Positions 35,552 to 48,608 of a stretch of DNA of 64,000 nt are shown piece by piece. Each line of letters starts with the position of its first letter. Positions within the stretch are counted from its first letter, which is position 1. Both the position numbers and the translations under genes were made by a program. This stretch comes from Gymnorhina tibicen (taxonomy: Eukaryota; Chordata; Aves; Passeriformes; Artamidae): the NCBI GenBank assembly GCA_013399875.1, contig VXAZ01006893.1, positions 94,701 through 158,700 of the forward strand, in the 5' to 3' direction. A model generated the notes under the pieces. It saw only the letters and a program-made list of their open reading frames with translations, searched no databases and was not told the origin of the DNA.

Positions 35552-38500
35552 TATGGAGTCAACTGCCGAAATTAGGCAGAGTTCACAAATTAGTAGAGTA
35601 AGAAATATTTCTCTCACTTTCCAAAAGACGGTGTATTAATCTTCGGTGTTAGTGGGCTAAAAAACCATTAAACAATGGAGACCCATAAAGATTTCTGAAT
35701 TTTTTAGGCCAACAGGTCATTATAACTCTTCAGTGATCAGGGACCACTCTGCCCGCTTGTCATCAAACTTTTACGTGACTATTTCTTGCTCCAAAACATT
35801 GCCGAATATTGTATTTCCATAGACAATATACCATGTACTCACTGTTCCTTTGTGATCCATAAATGTCAGTGTGGGAACCACTGCTATGTGCACAAAGTTG
35901 GATCAAAAATCATATAACTACGGCAAACTAGAAAAATCCCCCTATGTCCTTCCTAGAAATCTGTCTGATAGAGATGCAGCTCAGAGGTAATTAGTTGCTT
36001 TTCCTTCATTTTGTTTAAATACATCTCACTTTGTAGCTACTTTGTCTAGCCTTCAGGTTCTATTACAAGCCCTTCAGTCAAAAGCTTTTCTGGCACTGTA
36101 CAACACTGAGCACAATGTGATGTTGATTGATGAGCACATCAGTAACAGGGAATGCTGGCAAATTTCTGTTGTCTGTGTTACAGCCCCACAAGTCTATTAT
36201 ATTTATGTCAAACAAAGATTTGTGTTTGCTTGAACCCAGTGTTTTTTCATCCATGCTTAATGCTTCTCGGAGTTGGACTCCCTGCTGGAAGCTGTGGAAG
36301 GTACATGCCTGACATGACCAGGCTAGTGGTGTTTCACAGTTTCTTCTAAGCAGTCCTGGGGAGGTTAGGGCAGGGATCCTGTACTCCATTTTCACAAGTT
36401 TTATGCACCATAAAATAAGACCCTTATTGTAGTTTTCCTTTAATACACAAGTGTTTAGTGGAAGACCACTAAATACACCTGAATACCCCCCTCCCCAAAA
36501 CACAGAGAAAGAAAAAAAAAGAGAATAAATAAAATATTTTGCTTCATGATATTTAAGAACATCATCCCACCAAGCCACATTACAGGTATTTCCACCTGTA
36601 CAGTCTTATTTAGGGAATACAAACATTTTAAACATGACACACTCCTTCAAAACCAGGCAAACTGCAGTATTCTGTATTTTTGTAGTCTGCAAGAGAACTG
36701 GAAAAAAAACCCACCTAATGCAAATATGATTTTCAGCATCCACTTTGAAGAAAAGCTTTCTTGCTGAAGTATCATGATTAGCAGTAAACTCAGTGTAAAT
36801 CACCAAAAAGTTACATAATGAATGTAGCGATGATCAAAGTTGATATTACTGATATTGCAAAGTTAATGAATGTGAAGAAATTATATTTCAAAAAGCCTTC
36901 TCAGGTTTTTTTGATGCATCATAAAGAAATAAAATAAGATTGGGCCATTATTAAAATATATTTTTTTAAATCGCCTTCAACCCAGAAACTTTCATAGTTT
37001 GGAAATTGCCCAACTACTCCAAATTCATTTGAATTCAGAGGCATGGGATTCCCTGGTCCTGGTTCTGTCCCACTGTGACATGCCTGCAGCTGGTTTGTTC
37101 TCCCTCTATGCTGCACAGTGAACTGAAGGCCGAATTTCCACATTTGCAAAGACTGAGGAAAATAAAAAGCAAGTATTTCCTAAATCCAAATTTCTTTAAA
37201 TTCATTCATAGAAGTGGCAGTCCTGGTAACGACCAATACTCAGAAGGGAAAGGGTCAGCTAACATCAAGTATAGGCAGTATACAATTAAGCTAGTGTTTC
37301 TATAAAGAAAAACATTATTTTAAGTATGTTTTCTGCCAACTGGTGGTAACACACAACAGAAGTGGTCACTTAGCTGAGTCTTCTGTTCTGCCTGAGCTAC
37401 TCCTCTGTGTCTCTGACCTACTTACTCTTTCATCCAGGGCTTGAAACAAAAATTAGCAGCAAAGATTTTCTGTCTGTAGACACATCCAGCAAAACATTTC
37501 GTCATTTCCTACAGGCTGTTCTTTGCGTTCCTGTGGGAAAAGTAGAAAAATCCTCTTGCACCCAGAGTTGTGTTGACGTTAACCCAAGGTTAATTTGTGC
37601 CACAGTTGGAATCCATTGGATAGCTCAGTGCCCGCTCCCTCCTACAGCTCCCCATTCTCAGCAGCATCAATGCAGCTCTGCTAATCAGTAAAAACATACC
37701 ATCCTCCTTTGACTGCACAGAGACTCTTGGTGCCAAAATACACTTTCACGTACCCTAGAATTCCAGTAACTCCATTGGCATAGTGAAATTGCACTGTAGA
37801 AAATGAGAGCAGAGCCTGGCCCCTGGCTGAGGTCTCATATTGGGGCAGACGACAGCTGTGGGGTTTGGAGCATCAGGTTACTCAGAGGCCAAGCTGAAAG
37901 CTGAGACAGACAAAGTACTGACTGTGATTTCTAAATTTCAGTTTTTCATAATAAACACAGACACCTGCAAAACAACACACAGTCTACACACACTGCTAAT
38001 AACCTCTCAGCAAGTTACATTACTAAGACTTCAGATATGTCTTCAGAGGAAAGATGGAATAATAATCATGATCTTATGCAGGAAACAAAGCATATAACAG
38101 GATGGATACATTACTCCCCATAAGGGGCATCATTCATCTTTTTCCACTCCTTTTTTTTTTCCTTCAGAATTGGAAGCAAACTGAATAGCAAAAGCCCTGA
38201 TATCAAACAATAGAATTTTTACACCAAAAGTTAAAAAAAAAAAAAAAAGCCTTTGTGTGCATTGTTCCTTAACATGCTGGATGGAATTTGTGACACTTGG
38301 GAGAAAGAAATAATGTTGAGTTCATCACAGTTTTGAAACTGGCTGCCTGATGAAAGGTTACGTGTATGAACATTTGATATTTTACCTTTATTTCTTTAAA
38401 TATTTAGTTAAGTATGCTAGCTCCAAATACTAAGCCAGCATTTACAAAGAAATATTTGGGAGTGTAAAATCACTGTTAATAAAAAAATAAACACTGTAAT

Positions 38501-40978
38501 ATAAACACTGTAACACTTGTAGCTTACTTATTTCAATAAACATTATTCAGTAACAAACTGAACTTCCATTAAAAATGGAAGAAGCAATAAAAGTTGGTCC
38601 CTCTTGGGATGAAAACATTGCAAGATATGGTTCTCAGGGATTCATTAACTCAGTCTATTTTGTAGTTTATATTACTTACGATTTGCTAAGAGTAATAAAT
38701 TTTTCATTTTAAGGAAGTTGAGTTAAATTAATTGAGTCCAGACCACCTGGATTTTCAGCAAGTTAAAGTCCACCACAGATGCAGATTTAATTCTTATAAT
38801 CCAGTCCTGCCTAAATTCAAACACAGATTAGCATACCCCAGGCTTTAGAGCAACATCTATTGTGGATCAGATAGTTACCTCCTATTTTAAAGCACAGTAA
38901 TGCCACACCCATCTCATATTCTCAAACCATCTTCCTACATCAGTAACATGTATCTCATAAATTATTTTTTGGGTCTGAGTGGTATCATATAATTGCAAAA
39001 TCAGGGTTGTTTATGCTGTTGCTTATTAAAGTATAGTTAAGATCTCAGGCTTCTATTGGGTCTGTTTGTTTATTTTTAACAATTGTCCTTTTAGTATGTA
39101 TCTGTTTTTATGCAAGCCCCTTTATGGAAAGTTAGCTATCACAAGTGCTTTTCTGTTTTAAAATGCGAGTAGGTTGCCTCGTCCTTGTGCTAATCTTCCA
39201 TTGCAATGGTACTTGTAAGCCTGGTGGGAATGCTGCAGGAAGGACAAGTAAGGATCTGAGTTACCTGTACTATTTTCCTGTACAACAAACTACTACACAA
39301 CAATCAAATACAGGACTAGGAGATGGGCAGAGGCACAGGACAAAGAAGATATGAAGAACAGATGATGGGTGCTAACGCAGTTTCAAAGTGAAGCTGAATG
39401 TTTTTCAGCCTGTATAACATAAAAGTAACTGCTAAGACCTTGCAGATCTTTGCTTCCAAATCTTTGAAATACCTGACACTTGGGATAAACCCATTTGTAT
39501 CAAAGACAATGGTGTTTGGGAAGTTTTTTTGGAAAAATTTGTTTTAGAGAAGTAGTTTTATGTGTCCCTATGTAATTTCTGGCTGAATTGATTTATCACA
39601 GTCATGACAGAAGGTGAATACCACTAGAAATCACCCAAATCAGAGGTTATTTTAATAGTAGGACAGTAATAAAAGACAATCAAGAAGGCCACATGAGACC
39701 ACTGAAGCACATGACTGTAGATGTAGTCTAACTTTTAACTCCTTTTTACACTTGTTAAAATTGTGCACTCATAGAAATGTTGCCAGATCATGATAGATCC
39801 ACCTCCAACTGGGTATCTGGTTTGATTTAAAGAGTTAAATAATGATCCTCTGACATATGTTGAGTATAACTTGAGGTTTTTAGCAAAGTATGTCTTAGAT
39901 TAAGCCTACAGTATGTGCCACAGCACCCTTGAGTTGTTTCTCTGAAGAGAAACAGCATTGCTTCTGCTCGCCAGTTGAGAGGACTTTCCCTTCAGGCTAA
40001 ATGAGACAACAAATTAGGGGTGGGCCCTTCAGTGTGGTCTTTTGCAAATGGAAGGTACTGCACTGTGTAACCAGGGAGGTTTCTGACTAGGGAGGTGTAA
40101 TAAGATTAGACAAAAACCAGTTGAAAGAACTGAATTCAGTCATACAGATGTAGCTGGAGACTGTTCCACTCCTGTGGGGAAGGGAAGGCTGGGCACATCC
40201 TGAATAGTGCTTATCAAAGAGGAGGAACTGCTAACATCTATGTACATATGTACATCACACATGGCAAATAAAATACCCATGAAAATAATACTTCTGTAAT
40301 AATTATGCTGAGTAATGCTTGGGATTTGAAATTTTTATGCAACAATTAACATGTAACAGTTGTTAACATGTAACAATTGTTTCAAATATTAGAAAACCCC
40401 AGTAAATTACTACAGTTTCTCAAGAAGCCATTTTACAGACAATTTTGAAAAAGCTTGTGAATTCCTGTTTTGGTTGTAATGACTCCAAAGGAAAGATTAC
40501 TTGCATGTTTCATGTTATTTTCTGTATTTTGAAAACTGACTAATTTCTATTACTCCAAAGAGCATAATATATATTTACTATACACGTCTGGAACATATCT
40601 TGCTGTTGCTTATTTCTAATGTGGTGCCAAGGTACAATTACCTAAAAATGCTTGTTAAATTAATTCAAATACATCTTCTGACAGTCTTAGCTAGCTGAAT
40701 TATCTCTCTCTAGTGATTTCAAATGACTGAAGTGAAACCCACTGGCAAGACTAGGGCAGATCCAGTGCAATCTTCCTGTCTCTGTCATCCAAAAAAGGCT
40801 TCTCTCATGACTTCAGTTTGTTTTAATCAGAAATTCATGGATCATTCCTTTCCTCCTTTCTGCATGCAAGCATGAACATTGCTGTAATCTGGAGCCATCT
40901 CCTTATACCAGCAGCGAGTAGCAGCTGTTATCAAGGACACTTTGAGCAGAGGAGTGATGGGTCTAGAATACTACAAGC

Positions 40979-40998
40979 TAGATGCATTAGTGCATCTA
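40979..40998. repeat. Perfect hairpin, 8-bp stem with TTAG loop (copy 2)
   Basis: Arms TAGATGCA and TGCATCTA are exact reverse complements around loop TTAG. Compared with the hairpin at 20,398-20,417, only stem position 7 and its partner differ (T:A there, C:G here), so pairing is kept. The 13-mer ATGCATTAGTGCA within it also occurs at 3,056-3,068 without the full stem. Confidence 0.85.
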
Positions 40999-42329
40999 AA
41001 CATCAGGCAGCATCAGAGGTCACTGAGAGGGCACTGAAACAGATTCACGGCATCCTGAGCAGTACGGCCTCACTCTCAGAATAGTTGTGACAGCACAGAT
41101 ACACGAAATGTGTCTGTGTCAATTAAAAGAGATATTATATGTGGCACTGGAGGTGGAGGCTGAGTGAAGCTATTTTTTCATGCATGTGCACTACTGTAAA
41201 AAGAACTACCTCCAAAATGTCTCTATACACTCTTCATTTCACATTATAACATGCAAGGGCAACCGATTTCTGCGGCTGTAAATTTTGATGGCAAAGTTGT
41301 GGAAGACACAAAAGATAGGCAAAAAAGCATTTTAAAACATCACCCTTCTGCTGAATTTGTCCATTTAAAATGTACTCAGTAACCAGAACAAAAAGGTTTC
41401 AAGCCTTTTTGTGGTTATTGGAGGACTACTGACACATTAGAGATGAAATACCATCTGCAATTCTGTTTCTAAGAGCATCTTGTTTCTTCAGGTTATCCAA
41501 GGATAGCAAACAGCTCAGCATGTGATGCTACATAAAGTGACACAAGATGCCCTCATCATACTGCACAAAAAGCACAAAGAAACCAGGTTTTATTGTTTGA
41601 TTGTTTGTTTTTAAAGTGAGTGAAAAAATGATAGGTTCTAAAGATGACTCAGAAAACTCATATCCTTGTATGAACCCTTCTTTTCCTTTTTCTTACCCTC
41701 CAGCTCCTAACTGTTTCTGTACAATGAACAGAAACAGGTAGCCTGTTTCAGGCAGCATGAATATCTGATAGAGTGAAGATTAGAATGGATTTTCACAACT
41801 TAAAGCTAAAATATGTAAAAAAAAAGTGAAGGTCAAATATTAGCTATTATTCCCAATTCAGAGGAAGGCAATCCTTTATTAAAATGGACACTAATTGCTT
41901 GAGATTACATCAATAATCATAATCACACCAATGCCACTATTACTAAGACATCATAAGGCACCACATTTGCTGTGTATCACAACTGTGCATTCTATTTTAT
42001 AGGCAAGTCAAAGACAACATCCATATCTTGAAGAATTTAAAATCCTGTGGAGGGTGGGGAAGGTCCTGCTAACCATTATTTCCAGATGAAGTCCTTACAG
42101 AGTCATGTATCAGGCACTCTATATAGATCCTAGGAGATACTTGGATGTGAAATGATGACAAATAGAAAAATCATTTGTTTGTTTTTTAGGCCTTCACAAT
42201 CTTTGAGACCTTTCTTCTTTTCTTTTTTTTTTTTTTAAAGTTTCTGTGTCCAAAGAGGAGAGCAGAAATTTGTTTATTGGTTTGCTTGAGGAACTGTGTG
42301 TTTATAGGGAGGCTTTGAGGAAACTCTGG

Positions 42330-42960
42330 AGGTAAAGAGCAGATGGAAGACATGGACTGATGGGAAACCTGACTAGGAGAGAGACAAAGGAGGGTGCAGT
42401 GGAATGTGCAGAGTCCAGAGACTGACTGGCACAGGAGATGAAATGCAACAAGAAAAAAGCAGGCAGAAGTGATTAAGCATGGAACGTGGATAAGACATGA
42501 AATTAGAATTTGATGTGAAAAGCCAAAGAAACATAATGACAGAAGATGAAGAGAGCTGGCCAGAGGTGGAGCATGTGGTTCCAGGTGAAACAGATGAAAA
42601 GACTGAAGAGTTATAAAGCAAGAGGCCTGGTAACTGTGGGTTGTAAAGGAGTGAAGTAGTAAGGCTTTGGGGCCAGGGGAATAAAAACCATAATGAATAT
42701 GGAAAGGGAGCAGTAGGTCCCAGAGGATATGTGTAAAGGGAGGGCAACAAGGCCAGTGGCATCATAGTAACAGCAATAGGCAGCAGGATGAAGGCAAATA
42801 TGAAGGGAGAAAAGGGACGGGGACAGGCCACAGAATGAAAGGGAAAGACCAGAAGGATATTGGTGTGGCCCTCAAGTCTGTTGTCAGTGTAGTCTGAAAT
42901 GAAGGTTGCAGTCAGCAAGAAGACAATGGCTACCTGTCACCTGAAGCAAGCCACAGACCC
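42330..42960. other. Purine-rich strand-asymmetric segment
   Basis: The plus strand is unusually rich in A and G for about 600 bp, with many AAGA, GGAG and GAAA words. As a result the minus strand is pyrimidine-rich and lacks stop codons, giving frames of 181 codons (42,373-42,918) and then 163 codons (42,993-43,484). Such asymmetry can mark an old transcribed region or a decayed purine repeat. The minus-strand peptides are dominated by Ser, Leu, Pro and Phe and show no domain order, so I do not call them genes. Confidence 0.5.
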
Positions 42961-45900
42961 AGGTGGGCACACAGGCTCTCAAGGGATGAAGATTAAGCCA
43001 GTGTAGACATAAGATTCACAAAAGAGAAGAGACCTAATAACAGATCCTGCAAGCATGTGAGGCAGTAAGCTGAACACATCTCACCACTCACGCTTTGATT
43101 TTTTGGGGAGGACAATCCATCATTTAGGGGCAGGCAGATGGAAGGGAAGAGAGAAGTGGTCCCTTTTTTTGGCTGTACCCTCAGCCAAGCAGATGGAAAC
43201 TTCCAGGAATAAAGAAGATAGACAGAGGGGATTCCACCTAGTATCCTATATCTGCGATATATGTTGGAATATCTGTGAAATGTGTTGATGAAAGATATCA
43301 GCGGAGACAAACATGTCACTGTGTAAGAAGGTGAAACCATTTTCCTACTAGCATCCAGAAGGACACACTTGAGAGTATTTGAGGTGATAGCCACACTAAC
43401 TGCAGGACACTTCAATTTTAGGTTATCTGTTGTAGGACAAAGACATATGATAAAAATTAAAAGTTCAGAAAGACATTCTACCATAGCCCACCAAAACTGA
43501 CGCTACCTAAGAGTATCAGTGCTGATGATAACAAGAATATAAATTCACCATCAGCTTGTTGTCATAATTTTTGAGTGCCTTGAATATACTATTGTGATGC
43601 TGAGCAGCTCCTTCACTTATTTATGCCTATTGCATTATGAAATTACTTCCTTTATAAATAGTACAAAGTGAGTTTTTTCCCGCAGAAGAAAGCAGATACG
43701 TAAGTGCCATGTACTGTTATAATACTGTTCAGAAATGGACCACTGCCTTTTCTTTCCTTGAGAGTAAAATTATTACTGAAGAGGACGGTCCTATTTTTTT
43801 TTTTAAGAACATGCAAATGTTTAGTTAGTCATTTTAGTTTTAACTCTTGTCTGTAAGGAAGGCGAATGTGGGTACCTTACAAAACTGAAGACAGTCAGAC
43901 ATAAATAAATTTATGAACAGGATCTCTTTACAGTTCATAAACCTCTGGCTTGCTCCCCCTTTTATGTAAAGGGTCAAGCATAGTATAATTAATATCCTAT
44001 GTCGTAAATCTCGCTAGACCACAAGAGGGAGCAGCTTTCAGAGGTGAAGGCAGACCGGCAAAGAGGAAAAAAACTCCAATTAACAAAAATAGCCATACAG
44101 CAGATGCTCTGTCTCAGAACAGAAAAAAGAAGTAGTGGCAGTCTCCCAGCCAACTGGGTGGTATTTCAAATTTTGTACCATGTAACCAGCACGCTCACCG
44201 TTCAGGCTGAAGTAGACAACAGGTAGATATTTGCTCTTCACAAATGACTCAGTTTAACAGATAATCCTATGTTCATTTTCACACCTTCTCCTGGACTGAT
44301 CTGAACACTTTCTCCCAGTGGAAGACAGAAGTTGCAGCCTTAACACCTCAAGCTGGGTGTGTGTAGGGTCACACCTCTGAAAAAAAAGTACTCCTTTGGA
44401 GAAGACATCATAACGTCAAGTCAAAACAATGCTATATGAAATACTTCACTTAAAAAGATTCAGTCTATATTTCCAATCCATCTACTTTACTTCAGCACCT
44501 TCTATAGAACCTGTACTTCAGGGTTGGTTTTCCTCATTTTTTTTTAAGGAAAAGCTCCAGAAACAAATACAACACGCCTCACTGGCTTTCTCTAATCTTG
44601 GTGAATAAATCTGTTCACTTAAGCAAATTGCTGTGAATTCAAGCCTATTGCAATGGATCTCATCTCTTGCAAGAGCCATTAACACAGAAAGCTGGATTTT
44701 CTGCATCAAGTGAATCTGCATGCCCGGGCAGACCATTGCCCCGTTCACTCTGCTGCACAATCACATGATGAAGCAACATTTCTGGGTCAGAGAGGTAAAG
44801 GCATTCTGTTGTGCAGTACCTTGAGAGCCACAGAATTAACAAGTGGAAGCACATATTGGTCTCACCTCATATCTTTACTGGCTCAGACAGTTCTAATGGG
44901 ATGGAGTTACAACACTTATTAGTCCTAATTTGGTTAATAATGCGGTTTCAGGTAGAATTTCTCCTCTTTCTGAACTTCAGCTTTCTTATAAAACATAAAA
45001 ATATCAACAGAAATGGTTTTTTTTCCTTGATTACCCATAAAGCACAAGAAAGATTCTGTAGGACATTGGTTTTTTAATAAATGTCACATCATTGCATTTG
45101 GAAACTGTGACTACATGTCAGACTGGTGTCCCTGCCTCCTGGATGGCTGTAATGCCTGATTTGACACTGCATCACACCCATCCACTGTCAGTGTGCACAG
45201 GGGCACTATGCTTGCCTGTGATCCCTGACTCCTATGAAAAAAGGCACCAAGTGGCAGAAGTACCCCATGTACACTGGCATCCCATCCTTAAATGCAATCC
45301 TTACTGCAACATCTGAAAGAAATGCAAAAGCCTGGGCAGTACAGATGCAGCCAAAGAACACTGATTCAGGTGAAGGATTCAAGCTCACATCAGGTATTAA
45401 ACGTAATAGCAGCATCTAAAGACTCAGTTATCATTTTCTGAAGCCACTGTGGTCAATTTATAGAATAAGAAGAACAAGGTTAGAGATGACAAAGATGTAA
45501 CACTAAGGCTTATGGTCCCTTTGGGGACCCCTTCTCACTTCCTATACATACCATAGGAAAGGTTTATTATATAAGAGAAACACTTTCCTGGTGGGAAACG
45601 CTGGGGACAGCAATGTCTGAGGTAGGCAGGTGCATGATTCCCAGCTACATGCAGCAGGGATTCTCAACTACTGCCCCTTTTCTGGAAGAAGACAGTGAGG
45701 CTTCATTGCTACAGTATTTCAAGGAGGAAGGTCTTTCCTTGTGCCCTGTTGCATGCACAACCAGACTTATATCAATGGTCCCAAGACCAAGAGCTTACCT
45801 GGAGACAGAGACCACAGGGACCAGCTTTCAAATTGTCTATCGGCTTGATTCAGAGCAAGGAGTTGGATTCAGGTCTCCCATTCCCGAGGCTATCCCCAGA

Positions 45901-45984
45901 TGAGCTTTTCTTCTCTCTAAGCTTCATAAATCCCTTCGTATAAATAATTAAGTGTTCAGTGAGCCACACAGGGGAAAGAAAATG

Positions 45985-46190
45985 TAAGGGAGTGATTCTC
46001 CAGCCTGCTAGTTAGCATGCTCATCTGGGAAGTGGGCAAGTCAGGTTCAAACCACTGCTGCAATGACTAGTTAATTATTCATACAGAACAGCTTCAATGG
46101 GAGCGAGGCAGCGCAATTATCCAACAGATTGGCAGTGCATCTACTCTCCTGGGATGTGGGAGAGCTTAGTTCAATCCCCACTCCAAATCA
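45985..46190 (+). repeat. Ancient tRNA-derived repeat with two promoter-like cassettes
   Basis: Two tRNA-like half-promoters follow one another. The first has a box-A-like TAGTTAGCATGCTCATCTGG and box B GGTTCAAACC (46,047-46,056). The second has GGCAGTGCATCTACTCTCC, GGATGTGGGAGAGC and box B GTTCAATCCCC (46,171-46,181). The words 'CATCTGGGAAGTGGG' and 'CTCCTGGGATGTGGG' line up between them, so they look like two copies of one unit. I recall similar tandem units as an old interspersed repeat in turtles and other amniotes but cannot name it. Both cassettes are too decayed to be functional tRNA genes: no clover-leaf closes. Confidence 0.6.
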
Positions 46191-46240
46191 AGGTGAGAGA
46201 AGTTTTGGGAATGGCCTGCTACTTGGAATTGTCCCTGAGA

Positions 46241-46372
46241 GTGCCCAGTTGATCAGAGCATGGTGTCAGTAACACCAAGGTTGTGGGTTCGATGTCTATA
46301 TGGACCATTCACTTGAGAGTGAGATTGATCTTTGTAAGTGCCTTCTAACTTGGAATAGCCTGTGATCTGGAA
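46241..46372 (+). mobile_element. tRNA-Ile-derived SINE with CR1-like tail (TguSINE1-like)
   Basis: The first about 70 bp follow a tRNA-Ile gene with decay: GTGCCCAGTTGATCAGAGCA (D-arm and box A), TGGTGTCAGTAACACC (anticodon arm; the anticodon stem pairs) and GGTTGTGGGTTCGATG (T-arm and box B, 46,279-46,294). The tail from about 46,316 (GAGTGAGATTGATCTTTG, CCTTCTAACTTGGAATA, then TGTGATCTGG) matches the pattern of a CR1 3' end. A tRNA-Ile head joined to a CR1 3' tail is the known structure of the passerine SINE TguSINE1, mobilised by CR1 machinery. The copy is old: the tRNA part has lost acceptor-stem pairing, so it is not a tRNA gene. This is the best lineage marker in the window. Confidence 0.82.
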
Positions 46373-48545
46373 ATAAAGTTAGTGCTAACAATTTGGCTGT
46401 TAGGTGAAGTGCATGCATGCAGGTAATTCTGGTAAACTCCAAATTCTCCTCCCCTTTGTGCACATGTTAACACGTGCCTCACATCTGTTGAGGGTAAGCC
46501 TCATTTGTTGTATAAAAATATTTTGTACATCAAGTAAACAATCTGTATTTCCTTTACAGTAGTGGTGAAAAAGAAGATCAAGGACATTTTCTGAATGGAA
46601 TTCATCTCACTAACTTAAAATCAGTGAAATAACATCTTTTCCAGAAGCTTTAGTTGACCATAAGGGAGTCTAGATGTCCAGTTTGGATGCAGATGTCTGT
46701 CTGGGAGGCATTCAAAATCAGCGGAGACGAGACCCACTCAGGTTCCCATGATGCACCTTGTGTCGTGATGTAGCCAGTCACGCATCAGTGGGAGTGCCCT
46801 GATGCACAGCACTAAAGCAGTAGCAGAACCTCCCCTGGGGCCATGAGAGCCCCAGGCTTCGCTAAGTGACACATGCTCTCCTTGCAGAGCTCTCTCCATT
46901 ACTCACCTAAAATTGCCCCTTCCTCTTTGCTGCCTTATTTACTTTGGTTGAAATACACATCACAATAGCTGCCACTTTTCCTAGGGCTTAAACACAAAAC
47001 TCTAAAACACTGTCAACCTGTGAGGAGGCAGTATAACTTAGCAGCATGTGATTTGGTTTTGGTTTTAATCAGTTTACAAATTCTAAACACTGGGATATCC
47101 TAGTTCATATGGGAATGTCAGTTAATGGAAGGGCATAGTTCCTCCTTGGTGCTGTACTAAAATTGCCAGTAGAACCAATGAGTGATAGCATGCACATCCC
47201 ACTGACACAGGCAGGAATCTGATCCGCCCAGTATGCTTGTCAGAGCCCTCTCTGAGACTAGCTCAGTGCCCTCCAGATGGGAAAGCCACAAGTGAGTAGA
47301 ATGAAATTTTTTTTTAGGTTGTTTTCACATTAAACAAGTAATAAAGTTACATGACTGCAGCCTGCATCATGCCTTTAAATGTGAAATTAGAATGTCATTG
47401 TCACCTCCCAGCAGATGGGGCAGAGGGTTCTTCCTCACAGTAAAATTTCCTAGGGAAGTACACTAGGGAGAACATTTTGGCAGGAAAGCCCCTGGAGAAT
47501 AACGTCATCCAAATGTGGAGGTATTTCTGAGTGAGAAACAGTGGAGTTCCTTGAGTCCCATCAGTGAGATTATGGGTGTAGTACCTAGATCAGAAAACAT
47601 AATGGGTTCCTGTTGTTGCTCTGGCTGACCTCCAAGAGACGGTGCACATGGAGCTGGAGGCACTAATGGGAAGGAGTTAGAAAGGTTGCTCTGCCATGTA
47701 AAAACACTCTTTGGAAGTACTCAAATAAAAGAAAATAATCCAGAAAAACCCCACTTCAGTAGCTGAAAAGTTTTTCTGAGCTTTGAGTTATTGCATACCG
47801 ACTTATACATCAAAAACTTGTCCATGTCCAGTTGCCCATGTGCACAGAATCTCATGGTTCTGGCTATAGGAGGGCTACACAGTGGCTATGCAGGCTGTAT
47901 GCGTCTGCAGCAGAGGTTATGACACTTCTCTGCACCAAAGTCTAAGAAATGGGCCTCTCTCTTCACAGGCAGTATTATGAGTATCTCATTCTATGTTTTG
48001 ATTAACAGATTTGAAGGCTAGCAAAAGACAGCAGGCAATAGCTTTGGTGGTTGTATTTTAAATAGCAGGACCCTGGCCCACTTTGGGCCAAATCCCAAGT
48101 AATGAAAGTTCTGTGCTCCAGCAGGAACAGTGGGTTAGACATGGCTTTGCTCCACACTAGATGCTGGCTCTGTAAGGACGTCCTCGGCACGTGTGTGTCA
48201 TTGTGGCTCAGCTCCCTGTGATGCCTCACTCTTTACAGACACTGGGCCTCGACTTTCACTGGGGGTCTCTGATTCACGCTGCTGGGGAAACAAGCTTCAG
48301 GAACCATGAAAAAAATGCCTTGCCTTGCCTTGCCTTGCCCTACCTTTGGTGATTTCTCTTCATCCATGCCATGTAAAAAATCGTGGAGCACATCCATATC
48401 TCTGATGCCCCTGCATATGCTTAGGATCCCACAGAGCAGGGCACACTCCCTCAGCTACTAACAGAGGGGTGTTATGGCAGCTCTAGTTCCTTCTTTTGTA
48501 CATGTTTCTTCCTTTAAAAATGGTAGAAAGGCACAATGCACACTT

Positions 48546-48608
48546 TTTGGGGTTGTGGGGTTTTTGTTGTTGTTGTGGTGGGGTTTTTTGGGGGTTTGGT
48601 TTTTTTAT
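48546..48608 (+). repeat. G/T-rich low-complexity block with four G-runs
   Basis: The plus strand holds runs of G (4, 4, 4 and 5 bases) separated by T-rich spacers, with a GTT repeat in the middle. A G-quadruplex is possible in principle, but one loop is about 20 bases, which makes a stable fold doubtful. It may also be a decayed GT/GTTT microsatellite. Confidence 0.7.

Larger units (their letters stand above)
32801..45984. other. Long gene-free stretch with small local duplications
   Basis: Thirteen kilobases of mostly AT-rich unique sequence. I recognise no transposon or exon. It contains a triple 17-18 bp repeat (33,724-33,775), two pairs of direct repeats (35,094-35,141 and 35,458-35,551), the second copy of the TTAG hairpin (40,979-40,998) and a strand-asymmetric purine-rich segment (about 42,330-42,960). 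The longest frames (166, 181 and 163 codons, all minus strand) look like composition artefacts. Confidence 0.45.

Noticed and set aside
36078..36578. 166-codon minus-strand open frame
   Set aside because: No domain, and it overlaps other equally unconvincing frames on the opposite strand.
42373..42918. 181-codon minus-strand open frame
   Set aside because: Explained by pyrimidine-rich composition; the peptide is Ser/Leu/Pro/Phe-rich with no domain, and no splice or promoter context supports it.
42993..43484. 163-codon minus-strand open frame
   Set aside because: No recognisable domain; it adjoins the same strand-biased segment, and nothing joins the two frames.
46241..46312. Functional tRNA-Ile gene
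   Set aside because: The acceptor stem does not pair, box A is decayed and a CR1-like tail follows; it is the head of a SINE.
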